A stretch of DNA of 64,000 nt from assembly GCA_963575745.1 (NCBI GenBank), contig CAUYUJ010016482.1:480509-544508 (forward strand). Reading direction: 5' to 3'. Made by a program: the position numbers and the translations under genes. How positions within the stretch are numbered: the first letter of the stretch is position 1; each line of letters begins with the position of its first letter. This document shows, in pieces, positions 39,800-50,440 of the stretch. A model generated the notes under the pieces. The model worked only from the letters and a program-made list of their open reading frames with translations. It was not told where the DNA came from and made no database searches. Origin of the DNA: Prorocentrum cordatum. Taxonomy: Eukaryota > Sar > Dinophyceae > Prorocentrales > Prorocentraceae.

Positions 39800-40085
39800 A
39801 ATGTGGGTAGGTCGCGGGTGGGTCGCGGGTGGGTGGCGGGTGGGCCGCGGGTGGGTCGCGGGTGGGCCGCGGGCCAGGTCTCGGGTGGGTCTCGGATGGG
39901 TCGCGGGTGGGTCGCGGGCGTGTCGCGGGCGGGTCTTGGATGGGTCGCGGGTGGGTCGCGGGCGGGTCACGGGCGGGTCGCAGGGTGGGTCGCGGGTGGG
40001 TCGCGGGTGGGTCGCGGGGTCGGGTCGCGGGTGGGTCGCGGATCGGTCGCGAGAGGGTCGCGGGAGGGTCGCGAGCAGTGTCGCA
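39800..40085. repeat. 10-bp GGTCGCGGGT minisatellite
   Basis: About 28 units of GGTCGCGGGT/GGTCGCGGGC in tandem. G-runs of three at 6-10 bp spacing on the plus strand. Confidence 0.95.
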
Positions 40086-40089
40086 GGGG

Positions 40090-40965
40090 GGGACGACGAC
40101 AACAACGAATTAAGCAACAACAATAAGCATAATCTTCGCCTAGTCCCGCTTGAGTCACGCACCCAGGCACATTGAATGACCTCTCGGTCCCCTCACTCTG
40201 ACCATGATCGAACCGAATCGGGAAGAATATAATGGCACACGAGAGCAAAACCGTAACACACAGTTCAGATCATGATGCCACATTTTGTGGTGCGAGCCGA
40301 ATCAAGCCGCATACCATAACATACTTACATACTATAGTGCGAGAAACGGCACGTGACCATGACATATCATAATGAAGTGTCCAATCGCAGCATTGAGTTA
40401 GGTCAGAGCAGAACATACATGTTGACGTATCAAAAGTGACAGGCGCCACGACGTCACTCTAATCGTCGATAACTTCGGCTTGTTTTCCTCCCTCGAGAGT
40501 GTACTCCCTGGGGGTCCTGCCTCGCGCTCTTCCGTTGGAGATCGTTCGAAGCAAAATAATTCGGGGCCAGGGCACGGTTAGGGCCCCCAGAGGTCGGCCG
40601 TTGCAATTTTTGTCGTTGCCTCGGATCTCTAGGTATAGACCCAGGCTTGGAATAGGTCCTCGCCTGCCCATGCGGCGAGGCGGTACCGGCTCAAGGGTGC
40701 CGACTACGTCCTCTTCTACGGCCCGCCCGAGACGCCGGAGATTTACGAGGAGGCCGCTTGCTGTTCCTGCCCTGCGCCTTTCCAGACTTTTTTACGATGT
40801 TTTTTTCAACAGGTGGCTCCTGCCTGTTATATACATTTGTGCCCATGCGGTAAGAGTGGGTGTGAGAACCGTTCTTCTTCATTTCTGTCGCCGCGGAGGT
40901 TGTCGACTTAAGACAGAAGACCGCCTGGCCAGCAGCGGTCTTGAAACTTGCAAGAATCCCACGGA
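40090..40965. other. No supported gene
   Basis: AT-richer spacer to about 40450. The minus strand over 40459-40671 reads NDKNCNGRPLGALTVPWPRI before a stop, weakly protein-like, but no motif supports calling it. Confidence 0.4.
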
Positions 40966-40969
40966 TGAC

Positions 40970-41295
40970 GAGCGGGTCGTTTTCAAGATGTGGCTCTCGC
41001 CTTGGCGTCGAGTGCACTCGTTGGAAACAATTGCGAGGGCTGTGAGAGGGCGGGCCGTGTTCAATTGTGCCTCTCGCCGTTTGCGCCGCGCACAATTCCT
41101 TTTAAACCTTTGCAAGATTTTCACGGATTGAGGGCGGGCCGTTTTCAAACCGTGGTTCTCGCTTTATCGCCGCGTACATTCGTTTTAACATTTGCAAGAG
41201 TTTCACAGATCGAGGGCGGTCCTTTTTCAAACTGTGTTTCTCGTTGTAGCGCCGCGCACAGTCGATTTAACCAATTGCAGTAGTTTCACGGGTTC
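40970..41295. repeat. About 82-bp tandem repeat, four units
   Basis: GAGGGCGGGCCGTTTTCAA..CTCTCGC..GCCGCGCAC..TTTAA..TTTGCAAGA..TTTCACGGAT units start near 40970, 41046, 41130 and 41212. Confidence 0.9.
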
Positions 41296-41321
41296 TCATT
41301 GTACCAGAAACTGTGTTTTGG

Positions 41322-41475
41322 AGCGATGTTGCATTGTCAGGGCGCGGCAGTTACGTTGATTCGCGGTGTTGAAGTCCTATGAATGGTGTTCGGTGTTCAG
41401 ACGCGATGCAGGATTGTCAAGGCGCAACAGTCAGGATGATTCGTGGCGATGAAGTTCGAGAATTGTGTGTTGGCA
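41322..41475. repeat. 81-bp tandem duplication
   Basis: GCGATG..ATTGTCA.GGCGC..CAGT..GATTCG.GG at 41322 and 41403. Confidence 0.85.
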
Positions 41476-41479
41476 GGCT

Positions 41480-42040
41480 TCAGCTTCCAACTGCTGTCTC
41501 CCAACCGGGAAATCTCCCCAGTTGACGTGCATCCTTGTAGGTTTTTTGTGAAGAGGGAGCTTGGAGGGAGGGTTTACTCCAACGCCGTTGAAGAGTCTTG
41601 GGTTTGCACTGGTCCTCATCCTCCTCATTCCTCTGCCTGCTCGACCCTCGTCCTCCTCTTGTCCCCTCTGGGGGCGGCGCGACAGCGCGAAGTTGTTGGC
41701 ATTCGCGCAGCGCGCCCAGCGCGAGTCTTGGAGCCCTTGATGTCAGCATGCCAAGACAGAGTGTACACAGTGAACCTCGCACCCGCCTGGCATCGCGAGC
41801 GGACAGACCACATGCATGCCACGCCGTGCCAGCGTTCCCGCCATCTGGCAATGCGGATTCCTTCCTTGCGCGGCGGACGCCACGCAGACTCCGTGTTGGA
41901 GGTAGCAGATCAAAATTGCCGGAGGATTTCTCGGGTCGTGTGCTGCCTCTCGTCCCGCCACGGAGGAAGGCACCTGTTCGTGGCCGAGGCTCGCCGTGGT
42001 CAGAACAGCCCCTTCGTTCCTTATTCAGCGTTCGTTATGG
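41480..42040. other. No gene seen; short match to 59140-59205
   Basis: CCGCCATCTGGCAATGCGGA, then GCGGACGCCACGC at 41840-41890 recur at 59147-59205 (CCGCCATCTGGCAGTGTGGA), so a small dispersed repeat is present. No coding support. Confidence 0.5.
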
Positions 42041-42044
42041 TTTC

Positions 42045-42265
42045 GCGTTGACTGTAGACACCAGGTGTAGGGGCATCGATATCTTTCTCCTTCTCCAGCT
42101 ACCGTCTCGCATGTTGTTGCATTGCGCTGTAAACATTGTTTCCGCCGGAGAAGCACGAAGCACGCACGTTGCGTTGACTGCAGACACCAGGTGTAGGGGC
42201 ATCGATATCTTTCTCATTCTCCAGGTACCGTCTCGCACGTTGCACTGTCTCCGTCAGGAGAACGG
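42045..42265. repeat. 126-bp tandem duplication
   Basis: GCGTTGACTG.AGACACCAGG, TGTAGGGGCATCGATATC, CTCCAG.TACCGTCTCGCA at 42045 and 42171. Confidence 0.95.
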
Positions 42266-42536
42266 CGCCCAGCAGGAGTGTAGTCTTGTCCATCGCCCGC
42301 CTACCCCGGCAAGACATATGATTTCTTGTCCTCCTCCCCTCCTCGCTCTCCCGCCTCCTCCGCACTGTCGTGGCCTCTTCTCTTTCTCGAGCCGAAGTGC
42401 TTTCTGCACCCGCCTCCTCGGCCAGTCGCGCCCTCCTTCTGCCACCCTCCTTGCCTTCTCACTGCCCGTCCTTCCGAGGGCAGCTGGGGGTGTCTCGAGA
42501 AGAACAACGCTGCATCATAGGCGTACTTTTTTGCCC
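42266..42536. other. No gene seen
   Basis: CTC/CCT-rich sequence with no conserved frame. Confidence 0.5.
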
Positions 42537-42680
42537 GAGGTACGCGCAAATTGCTCGGCTCGGCGCTGGACCCTTCTTCCTGGCGCGCGGAGCGCGCCAG
42601 GGGGCGGCGCTGGCGGCGCCCTTGGGGGGGCGCCTTGGGGGGGCCCTGCGCTGATCCATCAGGCGATCGCAAACATGGAT
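42537..42680. mobile_element. Inverted-repeat element family B, inverted copy
   Basis: Read on the minus strand this gives GGGCGCCGCCAGCGCCG, CCCCCTGGCGCGCTCCGCGC, GCCAGGAAGAAGGGTCC, AGCGCCGAGCC. That parallels the core of the copies at 51.4 and 59.6 kb. Terminal arms are eroded. Confidence 0.6.
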
Positions 42681-42784
42681 CAAGGTGGCGCGGATCAGCG
42701 ACGGGCCCGGTTATCATAGGAAATCGCGGATTTACGTTGCCGAGCGAGGCGGCACTGGCCGCATTTTGGAGAGGGCACCTCCCC

Positions 42785-42826
42785 CGATCCATGGATTTGT
42801 CGACCGCTCGCCAAATCCATGGATCG
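42785..42826. repeat. Perfect 15-bp hairpin
   Basis: CGATCCATGGATTTG (42785-42799) and CAAATCCATGGATCG (42812-42826) are exact reverse complements with a 12-base loop. Related GGATC/ATCCATG pieces lie within 150 bp on both sides. Confidence 0.95.
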
Positions 42827-42877
42827 CTAATCCATGTTCGCGCGTCCCCGACAGGTGATCCGCGCAGAGCTCCGATG

Positions 42878-43035
42878 CAACTCCTGGGAGGTCAAATTCT
42901 GACTTGGCCCTGTTCCGAAATCCCGCCTCATCTGGCGTCCCGCTCAGCCCGGCTCCATCCCGGCTGGTCCGGCTTAATCCTGCTTAATCCGCGGCCTAAT
43001 CCGGCGTAGCAGCCTCTCCAATGGTCTGGGGCGGC
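42878..43035. repeat. Dispersed repeat F7, copy a
   Basis: GATGCAACTCCTGGGAGGTC, AAATTCTGA.TTG, CCGGCTTAATCC-type 11-bp units and CCGGCGTAGCAGCC match 53030-53180 in order. The following CGACGAAGACCT (43249) also has a partner at 53208. Confidence 0.85.
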
Positions 43036-43092
43036 CACGAGAGGGGTGGTGACTAGGAGGGGGGGTGGATGTCATGGAGTGGGCCATGATGT
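43030..43092. repeat. Dispersed repeat F5, copy b
   Basis: GGCCACGAGAGGGGTGGTGAC, then TAGGAGGGGGGGTGGATGTC and ATGGAGTGGGCCATGAT, matching 19150-19215. Confidence 0.7.
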
Positions 43093-43880
43093 TTCCTCAT
43101 ATTCCATGGCGCCTCTTCTGATTTTGTTACGTCCCTGGCCCCCCCCTGGGCTGCGCATATGCCGCTGGCCATGATTTGCGCCCCTCCCCTTGGACGCTCC
43201 CCTCTTCTTGGCCGCCCCCAAACTGGGGCTCAATCCTGCGTAATCCCTCCGACGAAGACCTGCCAGCAGTGGCCTTCTAGAAGGTCTGCGTGCAGGTCTT
43301 CCTCTTCCTCTGCCCTGCAGCGGGCGCCTCGAGGTGCTCGGCGGCGTGCGCGCGCCCTCGCAGTGCAACTCCATGTGCCTGTTCACGAAGCAAGACGGGC
43401 TCCCGCTGGGACGGGCGCCCGAAACAGAGCGTGGTCCCGTGCCTAGGGCGTAAGTTGAAGCAGTGCTTTGCGTTAGGTCAGGTTGATGTGTAGGGGCAGG
43501 CGGAGGAATTCACACCCTGGCTCCTTTGGGCGAACGAAGCCCGATATCCGTGATGACCTAGGGCTTGGGGCGCTTTCTCAGCGAGGCTGCGCCCTGGGCA
43601 GAGGGAGTCCAGTGGAGCCCAACTTCGGCACTGTTGAAAACATCTGTGCGTACTTCGGCACTGTTGAAAACATCGCCGGGTGATCGTGCTCAAATTCATT
43701 GTTTTGCCGATCGGCGCGGGCCCTCGTGGCGCCATTGGCTGTCATTGTGGCGCTTGTCTCAAGCAGGTGGAGTCGGCTCCCTAGGACGCACCGTCGTAAG
43801 CGGCAGTCGCACTGAGCAGAGGTCCGGAGCCAGCCTCGCCCCCTTCCCCCCCCTTCCGCTCGATGTCGAAACGCCGAAGA
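43093..43880. other. No gene seen; 33-bp duplication at 43620-43675
   Basis: CTTCGGCACTGTTGAAAACATC occurs at 43623 and 43654. Otherwise no supported feature. Confidence 0.5.
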
Positions 43881-43884
43881 AGAA

Positions 43885-44340
43885 AACGCTCACCTGGCGA
43901 AGGACTCAACCATTTGCAGTTGCGATTGCCGTCGTCGTGAGTATCGCCTTCGGTGGATCTCCTGATGGGGCTACGAAGCGTGTGAAGGGTGTGCCGAAAT
44001 GGGGCGGTCGGACATGCGGGCGCTGCCACTGGGGCTTTCGATTGACCCCCCTATACGGGCCACGAGGCGTGTGAGGATGCGGGCGCTGTCACTGGGGCCT
44101 TCGGTGGAGTTCCCCATGTGACCACGAAGCGTGGCATGCGGGCGGGCACTAGGGACTTCGGTGGAGCTCCCATGGGGCCACGAAACGTATGAGGGGTGTG
44201 CCGAAATGGGTGGGGCGGTCGCATGTGGCACACCCCTTGGGGCCTTAGGTGGAACTCCCCATGTGGCTACGAAATGGGTGGGCGGCCGCATTTGGTACAC
44301 CACCCTTGGGCCTCAGGTGGAGCTCCCCATAGTTGAGTGT
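43885..44340 (-). repeat. Diverged array related to the 90-bp satellite, with leader
   Basis: Begins with CTGGCGAAGGACTCAACCAT, TTGCAGTTGCG..GTGAGTATCG, the same leader as at 27.2 kb. About five decayed units of TTCGGTGGAGCTCCC..ATG.GGCCACGAA.CGTATGAGG..GTGTGCCGAAATGG follow. Orientation is opposite to the main satellite. Confidence 0.8.
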
Positions 44341-44349
44341 GTGTGTTTT

Positions 44350-44530
44350 GGAGGCAAACTGGCTTCAAAAGCTAAACTCAAACAAAACTCTGATAATATT
44401 CTGATCCGTAAGGGCTTCGCCCCCTGCCGCCGGCCCCCTCTCTCGGAGAATGCGCTATGCAAGAGCTATGTCATGAGGCCTGGGCGCTGTCGTTAGATGA
44501 CCAGAGGGGTTACCACACCAGGCGATTGGT
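44350..44530. other. No gene seen
   Basis: Short mixed spacer between two satellites. Confidence 0.5.
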
Positions 44531-45190
44531 ACGACGTCGTGACCCTGCCGATCTGCGTGAGGAGTGCCGCCGAATGTCAGAAATGTGGCAAGATCCATAT
44601 GGTTTTGAACCCTGAACCTGCCGATCTGCGTGAGGGGTGCCACCGAATTTCAGAAATGTGTCACATCCCATTTGTTATTGGACCCTGACCCCGCCGATTT
44701 GCGTGGGGGGTGCCAGCGAATTTCAGAAATGTGGCACATCCCGTGTGCTTTTGGACCCTGACCCTGCCGATCTGCGTGAGGGGTGCCAGCTAATTTTAAA
44801 CATGTGGCAAATCCCTCCGATCTGCGTGAGGGGTGCCACTGGATTTTAGAACTGTGGCAAATCCCATGTGTTTGTGGACCCTGACCCTGCCGATCTGCGA
44901 GAGGGGTGCCAGCAAATTTCAGAAATGCCATATGTTTTTGGACCCTGACCCCGCCGATCTGCGTGAGGGGTGCCACCAAATTTCAGAAATGTGGGAACAC
45001 CTATGTGTTTTTGGACCCTGACCCCGCCGATCTGCATGAGGGGTGCAAGCAAATTTCAGAAATGTGGCAACACCCATGTGTTTCTGGACCCTGACCCTGC
45101 CGGTCTGCATGAGGCCACCGAATTTCAGACATGTGGCAAGTCCCTTGTGTTTTTGGACCCTGACCCCGCAGATCTGCGGGAGGGGTGTAA
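44530..45190. repeat. 73-bp tandem satellite, 10 units
   Basis: The ATCTGCGTGAGGGGTGCCA landmark recurs at 44551, 44624, 44697, 44770, 44820 (short), 44893, 44958, 45030, 45103 and 45172. Units also share AATTTCAGAAATGTGGCA and TTTTGGACCCTGACC. Units differ at several positions, so it is older than the 90-bp array. Confidence 0.95.
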
Positions 45191-45194
45191 ATTT

Positions 45195-45490
45195 TTACCC
45201 ACCCCAGCAATTCAGACAATACGTTTTGGCCGTGATAAAAATTCCAATTTTGGGCCTCCCCCCTCGCGCGGTCCATCAACAAGGAACAGTAAGCAGCAAG
45301 AAACATAACTGTAACAAGGAAGAGTAAGCAGCAAGAAGCAGAACTGTAACAGTGGAAACTGGAAGCTGCAACTGGTACAGGAAACTGCGAAACTCCGGCC
45401 TACAGCCTGGTGGCCCCACAAGGGGGCCGGCGGATTCAACTCAGATTCAATTCTGGCCCGGAAAGTTGTTTCATCTCGGATTTTTTGAAA
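45195..45490. other. No gene seen; small AACTGTAACA duplication
   Basis: GTAAGCAGCAAGAA..AACTGTAACA occurs twice (45290-45350). Confidence 0.6.
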
Positions 45491-45494
45491 TTCT

Positions 45495-45715
45495 GATTGA
45501 CTCTGGTCTGAAGCTTGATTAACTCTGATTCGGCTCTGTCCCCAGCCAGAGCTAAATCAGAGTTAAATCAGAGTAGCAGACCAGAGCTAAAGCAAAGTGT
45601 CAGCTAAGCCAGAGAGACGAATCAAAGTTTCAGGCCAGAGCCAAACCAGAGTCTCAGCCAAACCAGAGAAGAGTTTCAGGCCAGAGCCAAAACAGAGCTG
45701 AATCATAGTACCATC
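45495..45715. repeat. AATCAGAG-type short tandem repeats
   Basis: Units such as CCAGAGCTAAA and TCAGAGTTAAA of 9-13 bp. Similar motifs reappear at 47990-48110. Confidence 0.8.
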
Positions 45716-45774
45716 GGAGTTCTGGCAGTCCCGGGCGGAGGGCGCGGGGCGCGCTGCGCAAGTGCGCTTGTCCT

Positions 45775-46145
45775 CTGTCCTTTCCCATCCTCCCTCCTCC
45801 CCTCGCTCTCTTTCCTACCTCGTCTATCCCCTCCCCCCTTCCTCCGCTTCACTCTCCCTCCCTTTCCCTCCTCCCCCGTTCGCGTCCCTCTTCCCCCCTC
45901 CTCCCTCCCCTCCTCCTCAGGTTGTCTCCTCCCTCCTCCCCTTATCCCCGCCCATATCCTCCACCTTCCTTCCTCCTCTTCCTCCCCCCATTGGCCTCAC
46001 TAGTCCCGTTTCCTCCTTCCTCGGTCGCCGTCGCCCTCCACGTGCTGTCCCTCCCCTGCCCTCGGCCCCCATTCCTCCCTTCGTCCTTTTGTTCCTCCTC
46101 CTCGTCCTCCTCATCTTCCCCCTGCCCCTCCTCCGCATCGAGCGT
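45775..46145. repeat. TCC/CTC-rich pyrimidine region
   Basis: Irregular CCTCC and CTTCC units over about 370 bp; Pro/Ser/Leu-rich frames are not credible. Confidence 0.8.
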
Positions 46146-46149
46146 CAGT

Positions 46150-46640
46150 CTTCGCTCCTCGGCCTCAGTGTCCCGCCTTCGTGTTCGCCCTCGCTTCCCC
46201 CCTCGCTCCAGGACCCGCGCCCGGCCTCGTCTCCGCCCTCGCCCCCGCGCCCGCCCTCGCCCCCGCCCGAGGCCATTTTCACGTCAGCCCTCTTTCTCGC
46301 CTTCGCCTTCGATGCCGCCCTTGCTCTCACCGTCGTTCCCGCCCTCGTTCCCGCCCTTGTTCCAACCTTCGTTCCCGCCCTCGTTTTCGTCGTCGCTCCC
46401 GCCGTCGCTCCCGCCCTCGTTCCCGTCGTCGCTCCCGCCTTCGTTCTCGCCCTCGTTCCCGCCCTCGTTTCCGTCCTCGTTCTCGCACTCGTTTTCGCCC
46501 TCGCTCCCGCCCTCGTTCCCGCTCTCGTTCCCGCTCTCGTTCTCGCCCTCGTTCTCGCCCTCGTTCCCATTTTCGTTCCCGCCCTCGTTCCCGCCCTCAT
46601 TCTCGCCTTCGTTCTCGCCCTCGTTCTTGGGCCGCCCTGA
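46150..46640. repeat. 12-bp CTCGTTCCCGCC array, block 1
   Basis: From about 46310 units are an almost strict 12 bp with C/T variants at fixed positions. The minus strand reads NEGGNEGENEGG repeats. Confidence 0.95.
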
Positions 46641-46679
46641 GGCCGCCCGGGGAACCCAAGGGCCGCCCAGGGAAATCAG

Positions 46680-46865
46680 ACTTGAAACAGAGGTCCGGCC
46701 ATACTTCAAACAGACCTCAAACGGACCCTCATCAGAGTTTGGCCCAAAACAGACTTCAAACATACTTCAAACAAACCTTAAACAGACTTCAAACATACCT
46801 CAAACATACTTCAAACAGACCTTAAACATACTTCAAACATACCTCAGACAGACTTTAAACAGACC
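46680..46865. repeat. CTTCAAACAGAC short tandem repeats
   Basis: 11-12 bp units (ACTTCAAACAT, CCTTAAACAGA) between the two 12-bp blocks. Confidence 0.9.
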
Positions 46866-46969
46866 TCCCGGAGGTTCCACGGAGGTTCCCCGGACGTTCC
46901 CCGGAGGCGCCTGGGGAATTCCCGAGCCGCCCAGAGGAAGCCTGGAGGCGCCCAGAGGCGGCCCACCGC

Positions 46970-47475
46970 CCTCATTCCCACCTTCGCTCCCGTCCTCGTT
47001 CCCGCCCTCGCTCCCGCCCTCGTTCTCGCCCTCGTTCTCGCCCTCGTTCTCACCCTCGTTTTCGCCCTCGTTCCCGCCCTCGTTCCCGCTATTGTTCCCC
47101 TCGGTCTCGCCCTCGTTCCCGCCCTCGTTTCCGCCCTCGTTTTCGCCTTCGTTCTCTCCCTCGTCTTCGCTTTCGCTCCCGCCGTCGCTCCCGCCCTCGT
47201 TCCCGCCGTCGCTCCCGCCCTCGTTCTCGCCCTCGTTCCCGCCCTCGCTCCCGCCCTCGTTCCCGCCCTCGTTTTCGCCCTCGCTCCCGCCCTCGTTCCC
47301 GCTCTCGTTCCCGCTCTCGTTCTCGCCCTCGTTCTCGCCCTCGTTCTCGCCCTCTCTCCCGCCTTCGTCCCTGCCTTCGTTCCCGCCCTCGGTCTCGCCC
47401 TCATTCCCGCCTTTGTTCCCGCCCTCATTCTCGCCTTCGTTCTCGCCTTGGTTCTCGCCCATCGTCCCCGCCCCC
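46970..47475. repeat. 12-bp CTCGTTCCCGCC array, block 2
   Basis: About 40 units of the same 12-bp sequence as block 1, with the same fixed variable positions. Confidence 0.95.
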
Positions 47476-48214
47476 TCTCCCGCCCCAGTTCCTGCCCTCG
47501 CCTCCGCCTTCGGTCTCGCGATCGTTCCTACCCTTGCCCCTTGTCCCCGCTTTCGTTCCGGGCACCTCCCAGGGCGCCTCCCGCGCCCCCGAGCCTTGCG
47601 AAAATTGCAGCGCTTCTCCTCTGCGCGCCCTGCCCCCGACCTGTTCCGGGCGGGCGGTGGGGATCGGGGCGGCCACCGCGATGCGCATCTTGCCGCGGCG
47701 CGGCAGCCGGCAGCCCTGAGGGGCGAGCCTCGGGCGAGCCTTTTTTCGCCCCGGCTGCCGTTGAGCAGTTTTGGGCAGGGCCGCGGAGGCGGGGGGCGCT
47801 GCCCCGCCCCAGCTCGCAGTATTTGGCAGCTGGCGGCTGGGCCCCCAGCCGGGGCCTGCCGCTTGGGTTACGCATTCCTTCTGTTGTTCTTGAAGACGCA
47901 TGCGCGCGGGGCCGACCCGGCATCGCCCTCGGCTGGCGCCGCGACATTGGTTTCGGCAGGTCCAAGCCAAGCTTGTAATCATAATTCCTGTGGAGTTCCC
48001 AGTCGGACCTCAATCAGACTTGGGCTTCAGGGCCAGGGTTAAATCAGAGTTCCAGTCAGACCTAAGTCGGAGTTGGCGCTGAAGGCCAGACTTGAATCAG
48101 ATTTCTAGCGCAGACGCGACTCATACCTTCATCGTAGTTTTGGGCCTGAACAGGGGGGCGGACTTTGCCCCCCAAAGACACGCTCGACCCCGTGGGTCGA
48201 CGTGGGCGTGGCGG
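47476..48214. other. No gene seen; CAGACTT motifs at 47990-48110
   Basis: GC-rich, then a short run of TCAATCAGACTT..AAATCAGAGTT..AATCAGATTT motifs related to 45495-45715. Confidence 0.5.
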
Positions 48215-48400
48215 TCGCAGGTGGTGAGCCCCCCTTCGGCCCGCGGTGGAGCTCCCTATGTGGCCGCGAAGCGCGTGGGGGGATAGCCCGCGCGCGCGGG
48301 GCGCCCCCGCAGGTGGCGCACCCTTCTAAGGCGTTCGGTGGGGCCCCCTACATCGGGCCACGAAGCGTGCGAGGGGGCGCGCCGAACTTTTGGGCGCGCG
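48215..48400 (-). repeat. Diverged relative of the 90-bp satellite
   Basis: Two units: CTTCGGCCCGCGGTGGAGC, TCCCTATGTGGCCGCGAAGC, and GTTCGGTGGGGCCCCCTACA, CGGGCCACGAAGCGTGCGAG, GGGGCGCGCCGAA. Orientation as at 43.9-44.3 kb. Confidence 0.7.
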
Positions 48401-48657
48401 GAGGGCAGAGGCATGGATGGGAAAAGTGGGGCGGGGGAGGAGACGCGGGGCTTTGTTTTCCCAAGCCAGGGCTCAACGCCCCAGGATGGTTGGGACAACT
48501 GTGCTACATCCCAGGGAGCCCTGGGAGGTGGGCGAGGATCCTGGTCGCGGGTTCGGGTTGCGAATTGCCTCTCAGGGGCGGTGCTTCTTGTACACTGCAA
48601 GTGGCCCTGGGCGGTGAGATGTGGTTGCCCGGTCCAAGACCTCTGCGCGGGCGAGGG

Positions 48658-49345
48658 TGGAGGAGGAGGAGGAGGAGGAGGAGGGGGAGGAGGAGGGGGA
48701 GGAGGGGAGGAAAAGGAGGCGGAAGCGAGGCGAGGGAGGAGGAGGAGGAGGAGGAAGAGGAGGAGGAGGGAGGAGGAGGAGGAGGAGGAGGAAGAGGTGG
48801 AGGGAGGAGGGGAGGAGAGAAGGAGGAGGAGGAGGAGGAGGAGGAAGAGGAGGAGGAAGAGGATGAGGAGGAGGAGGAGGAGGAGGAGGAGGAGGAGGAG
48901 GAGGAGGAGGAGGAGGCGGAGGAGGGGAGAGGGGGGGGGAAGGGGAGGAGGAGGAAGAGGAGGGGGAGGAGGGTGAGGAGGAGGAGGAGGAGGAGGAGGT
49001 GGAGGAGGAAGAGGAGGAGGAGGAGGATGGAGGAGGATGAAGAGGAGGAGGAGGAGGAGGAGGAGGAGGAGGAGGAAGAGGAGGAGGAGGAGGAGGAGGA
49101 TATGGAGGAGGATATGGAGGAGGAGGAAGAGGAGGAGGAAATGGAGGAGGAGGAGGGGAGGGGGGAGGAGGGGGAGGGGGAAGGGGAGGAGGAGGAGGAG
49201 GAGGAGGTGGAGGAGGAGGAGGAGGAGGTGGAGGAGGATGAAGAGGAGGAGGTGGAGGAGGAGGAGGATATGGAGGAGGATATGGATGAGGAGGAGGAAG
49301 AGGAGGAGGAAATTGAGGAGGAGGAGGAGGAGGAGGAACCCGAAG
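48658..49345. repeat. (GGA)n array, about 690 bp
   Basis: The longest purine tract here. It includes inner units such as GATATGGAGGAGGATATGGA that repeat at 49100 and 49266. Poly-Glu or poly-Arg frames are artefacts. Confidence 0.97.
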
Positions 49346-49349
49346 TCGT

Positions 49350-49924
49350 TGTTGACGTTATATAGTCGCTTCGTTCATTCCGCTGGCCCGTATTGCTGCA
49401 GCGCTGTCGGACTCGTGCCTTGCAGCTTGGGTGTAGGACCCGTGGCCGGGGCCAGTCGACCATTCCAGAAGAACTCGGGCTGGAGTTGCGGCAGTTCTTC
49501 TTTCTCCTCATTCCGCGCTTCGTCCTCTTTTTCTTCTTCATGTCATCATCTTCGCTGCGTTCTCTGATTCGAGCTTGGAGTTTTGCCATCGGTTTCCCGC
49601 TTTGCCGGTGTTTGTGTGGATTCGATGACATGGACGAGAGACCTTCTTTGGGAGACTAAGCTAACGATTGTCGGCCCATCCCGTCACCGCGTTCGGGCTG
49701 TGGGCGAGAATGCTCATGGATGCTTAGTGAGCGTTTTTTCGCAGCCTTTTGGCGGTTTCTTCGGAGCCTTTTTTTTGAGAGTTGTAGGGTTTCTTGTGGC
49801 CTCTTGTGGCCGAGGGGTACACATCACGTGTGGGTTGTGTCGATGCTCTCTGGGGCCGTTCTGGAGACTTCTTTGGAGCGTCTGTGGCCGACTTGGGAAG
49901 ATCCTGGGGGCAGCTGTGGCAGCC
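49350..49924. other. No gene seen
   Basis: Mixed sequence. Frames are short and biased toward Phe/Cys, with no motif. Confidence 0.5.
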
Positions 49925-50440
49925 TTTCATTTCAGTGTTGGGAAGCGGAGAAAGTGAGAACGCTGAAATGAATGAAAAGCGTACGGAAAATTGACCAATA
50001 TTGTTTCGGGTGTGTTTTTGGGAAGTGCTTTGGCAGGGTTCGGGGCCATGCAGCGGTAGCCTGTCAGTGTTGGGAAGCGGAGAATGAGAGAACGTTGAAA
50101 ACAATGAGACGAACTCAATTGTTTCAGGGGACCCTCTGGGGAGTGCTCTGGCAGGGTTCAGGACCACGCGGCCGCATCTCTGCCGTTTGCCCGAGGGCTC
50201 GTTGTCAATGCGGCGCTGCTGGAATCTCTTGGAAGGCAGCTGGGGCAGCCTGTCAGTGTTGGGAACCGAAGAAAGTCAGAACGCTTAAATGAATGAAACG
50301 CCGAAGGCACATCAAACAAACTTGCCTCGGAGGACCCTCTGGGGAGTGCTTTGGCAGGGTTCGGCACCATAAAGCCTCATATCTGCCGTTTGCGTGAGAG
50401 CTCGTTGTCAATGCGGCGCTGTTTGGATCTCTCGGCAGGC
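49925..50440. repeat. Tandem repeat with AGTGTTGGGAAGC landmark, three units
   Basis: CAGTGTTGGGAAGCGGAGAA..GAGAACG.TGAAA..AATGA..GTGCT.TGGCAGGGTTC starts near 49930, 50063 and 50254. Later units gain TCTGCCGTTTG..GAG.GCTCGTTGTCAATGCGGCGCTG. Confidence 0.9.

Noticed and set aside
48202-49631. Poly-Glu / poly-Ser proteins over the 690-bp GGA array
   Set aside because: Low-complexity artefact; the flanking non-repetitive parts show no motif.
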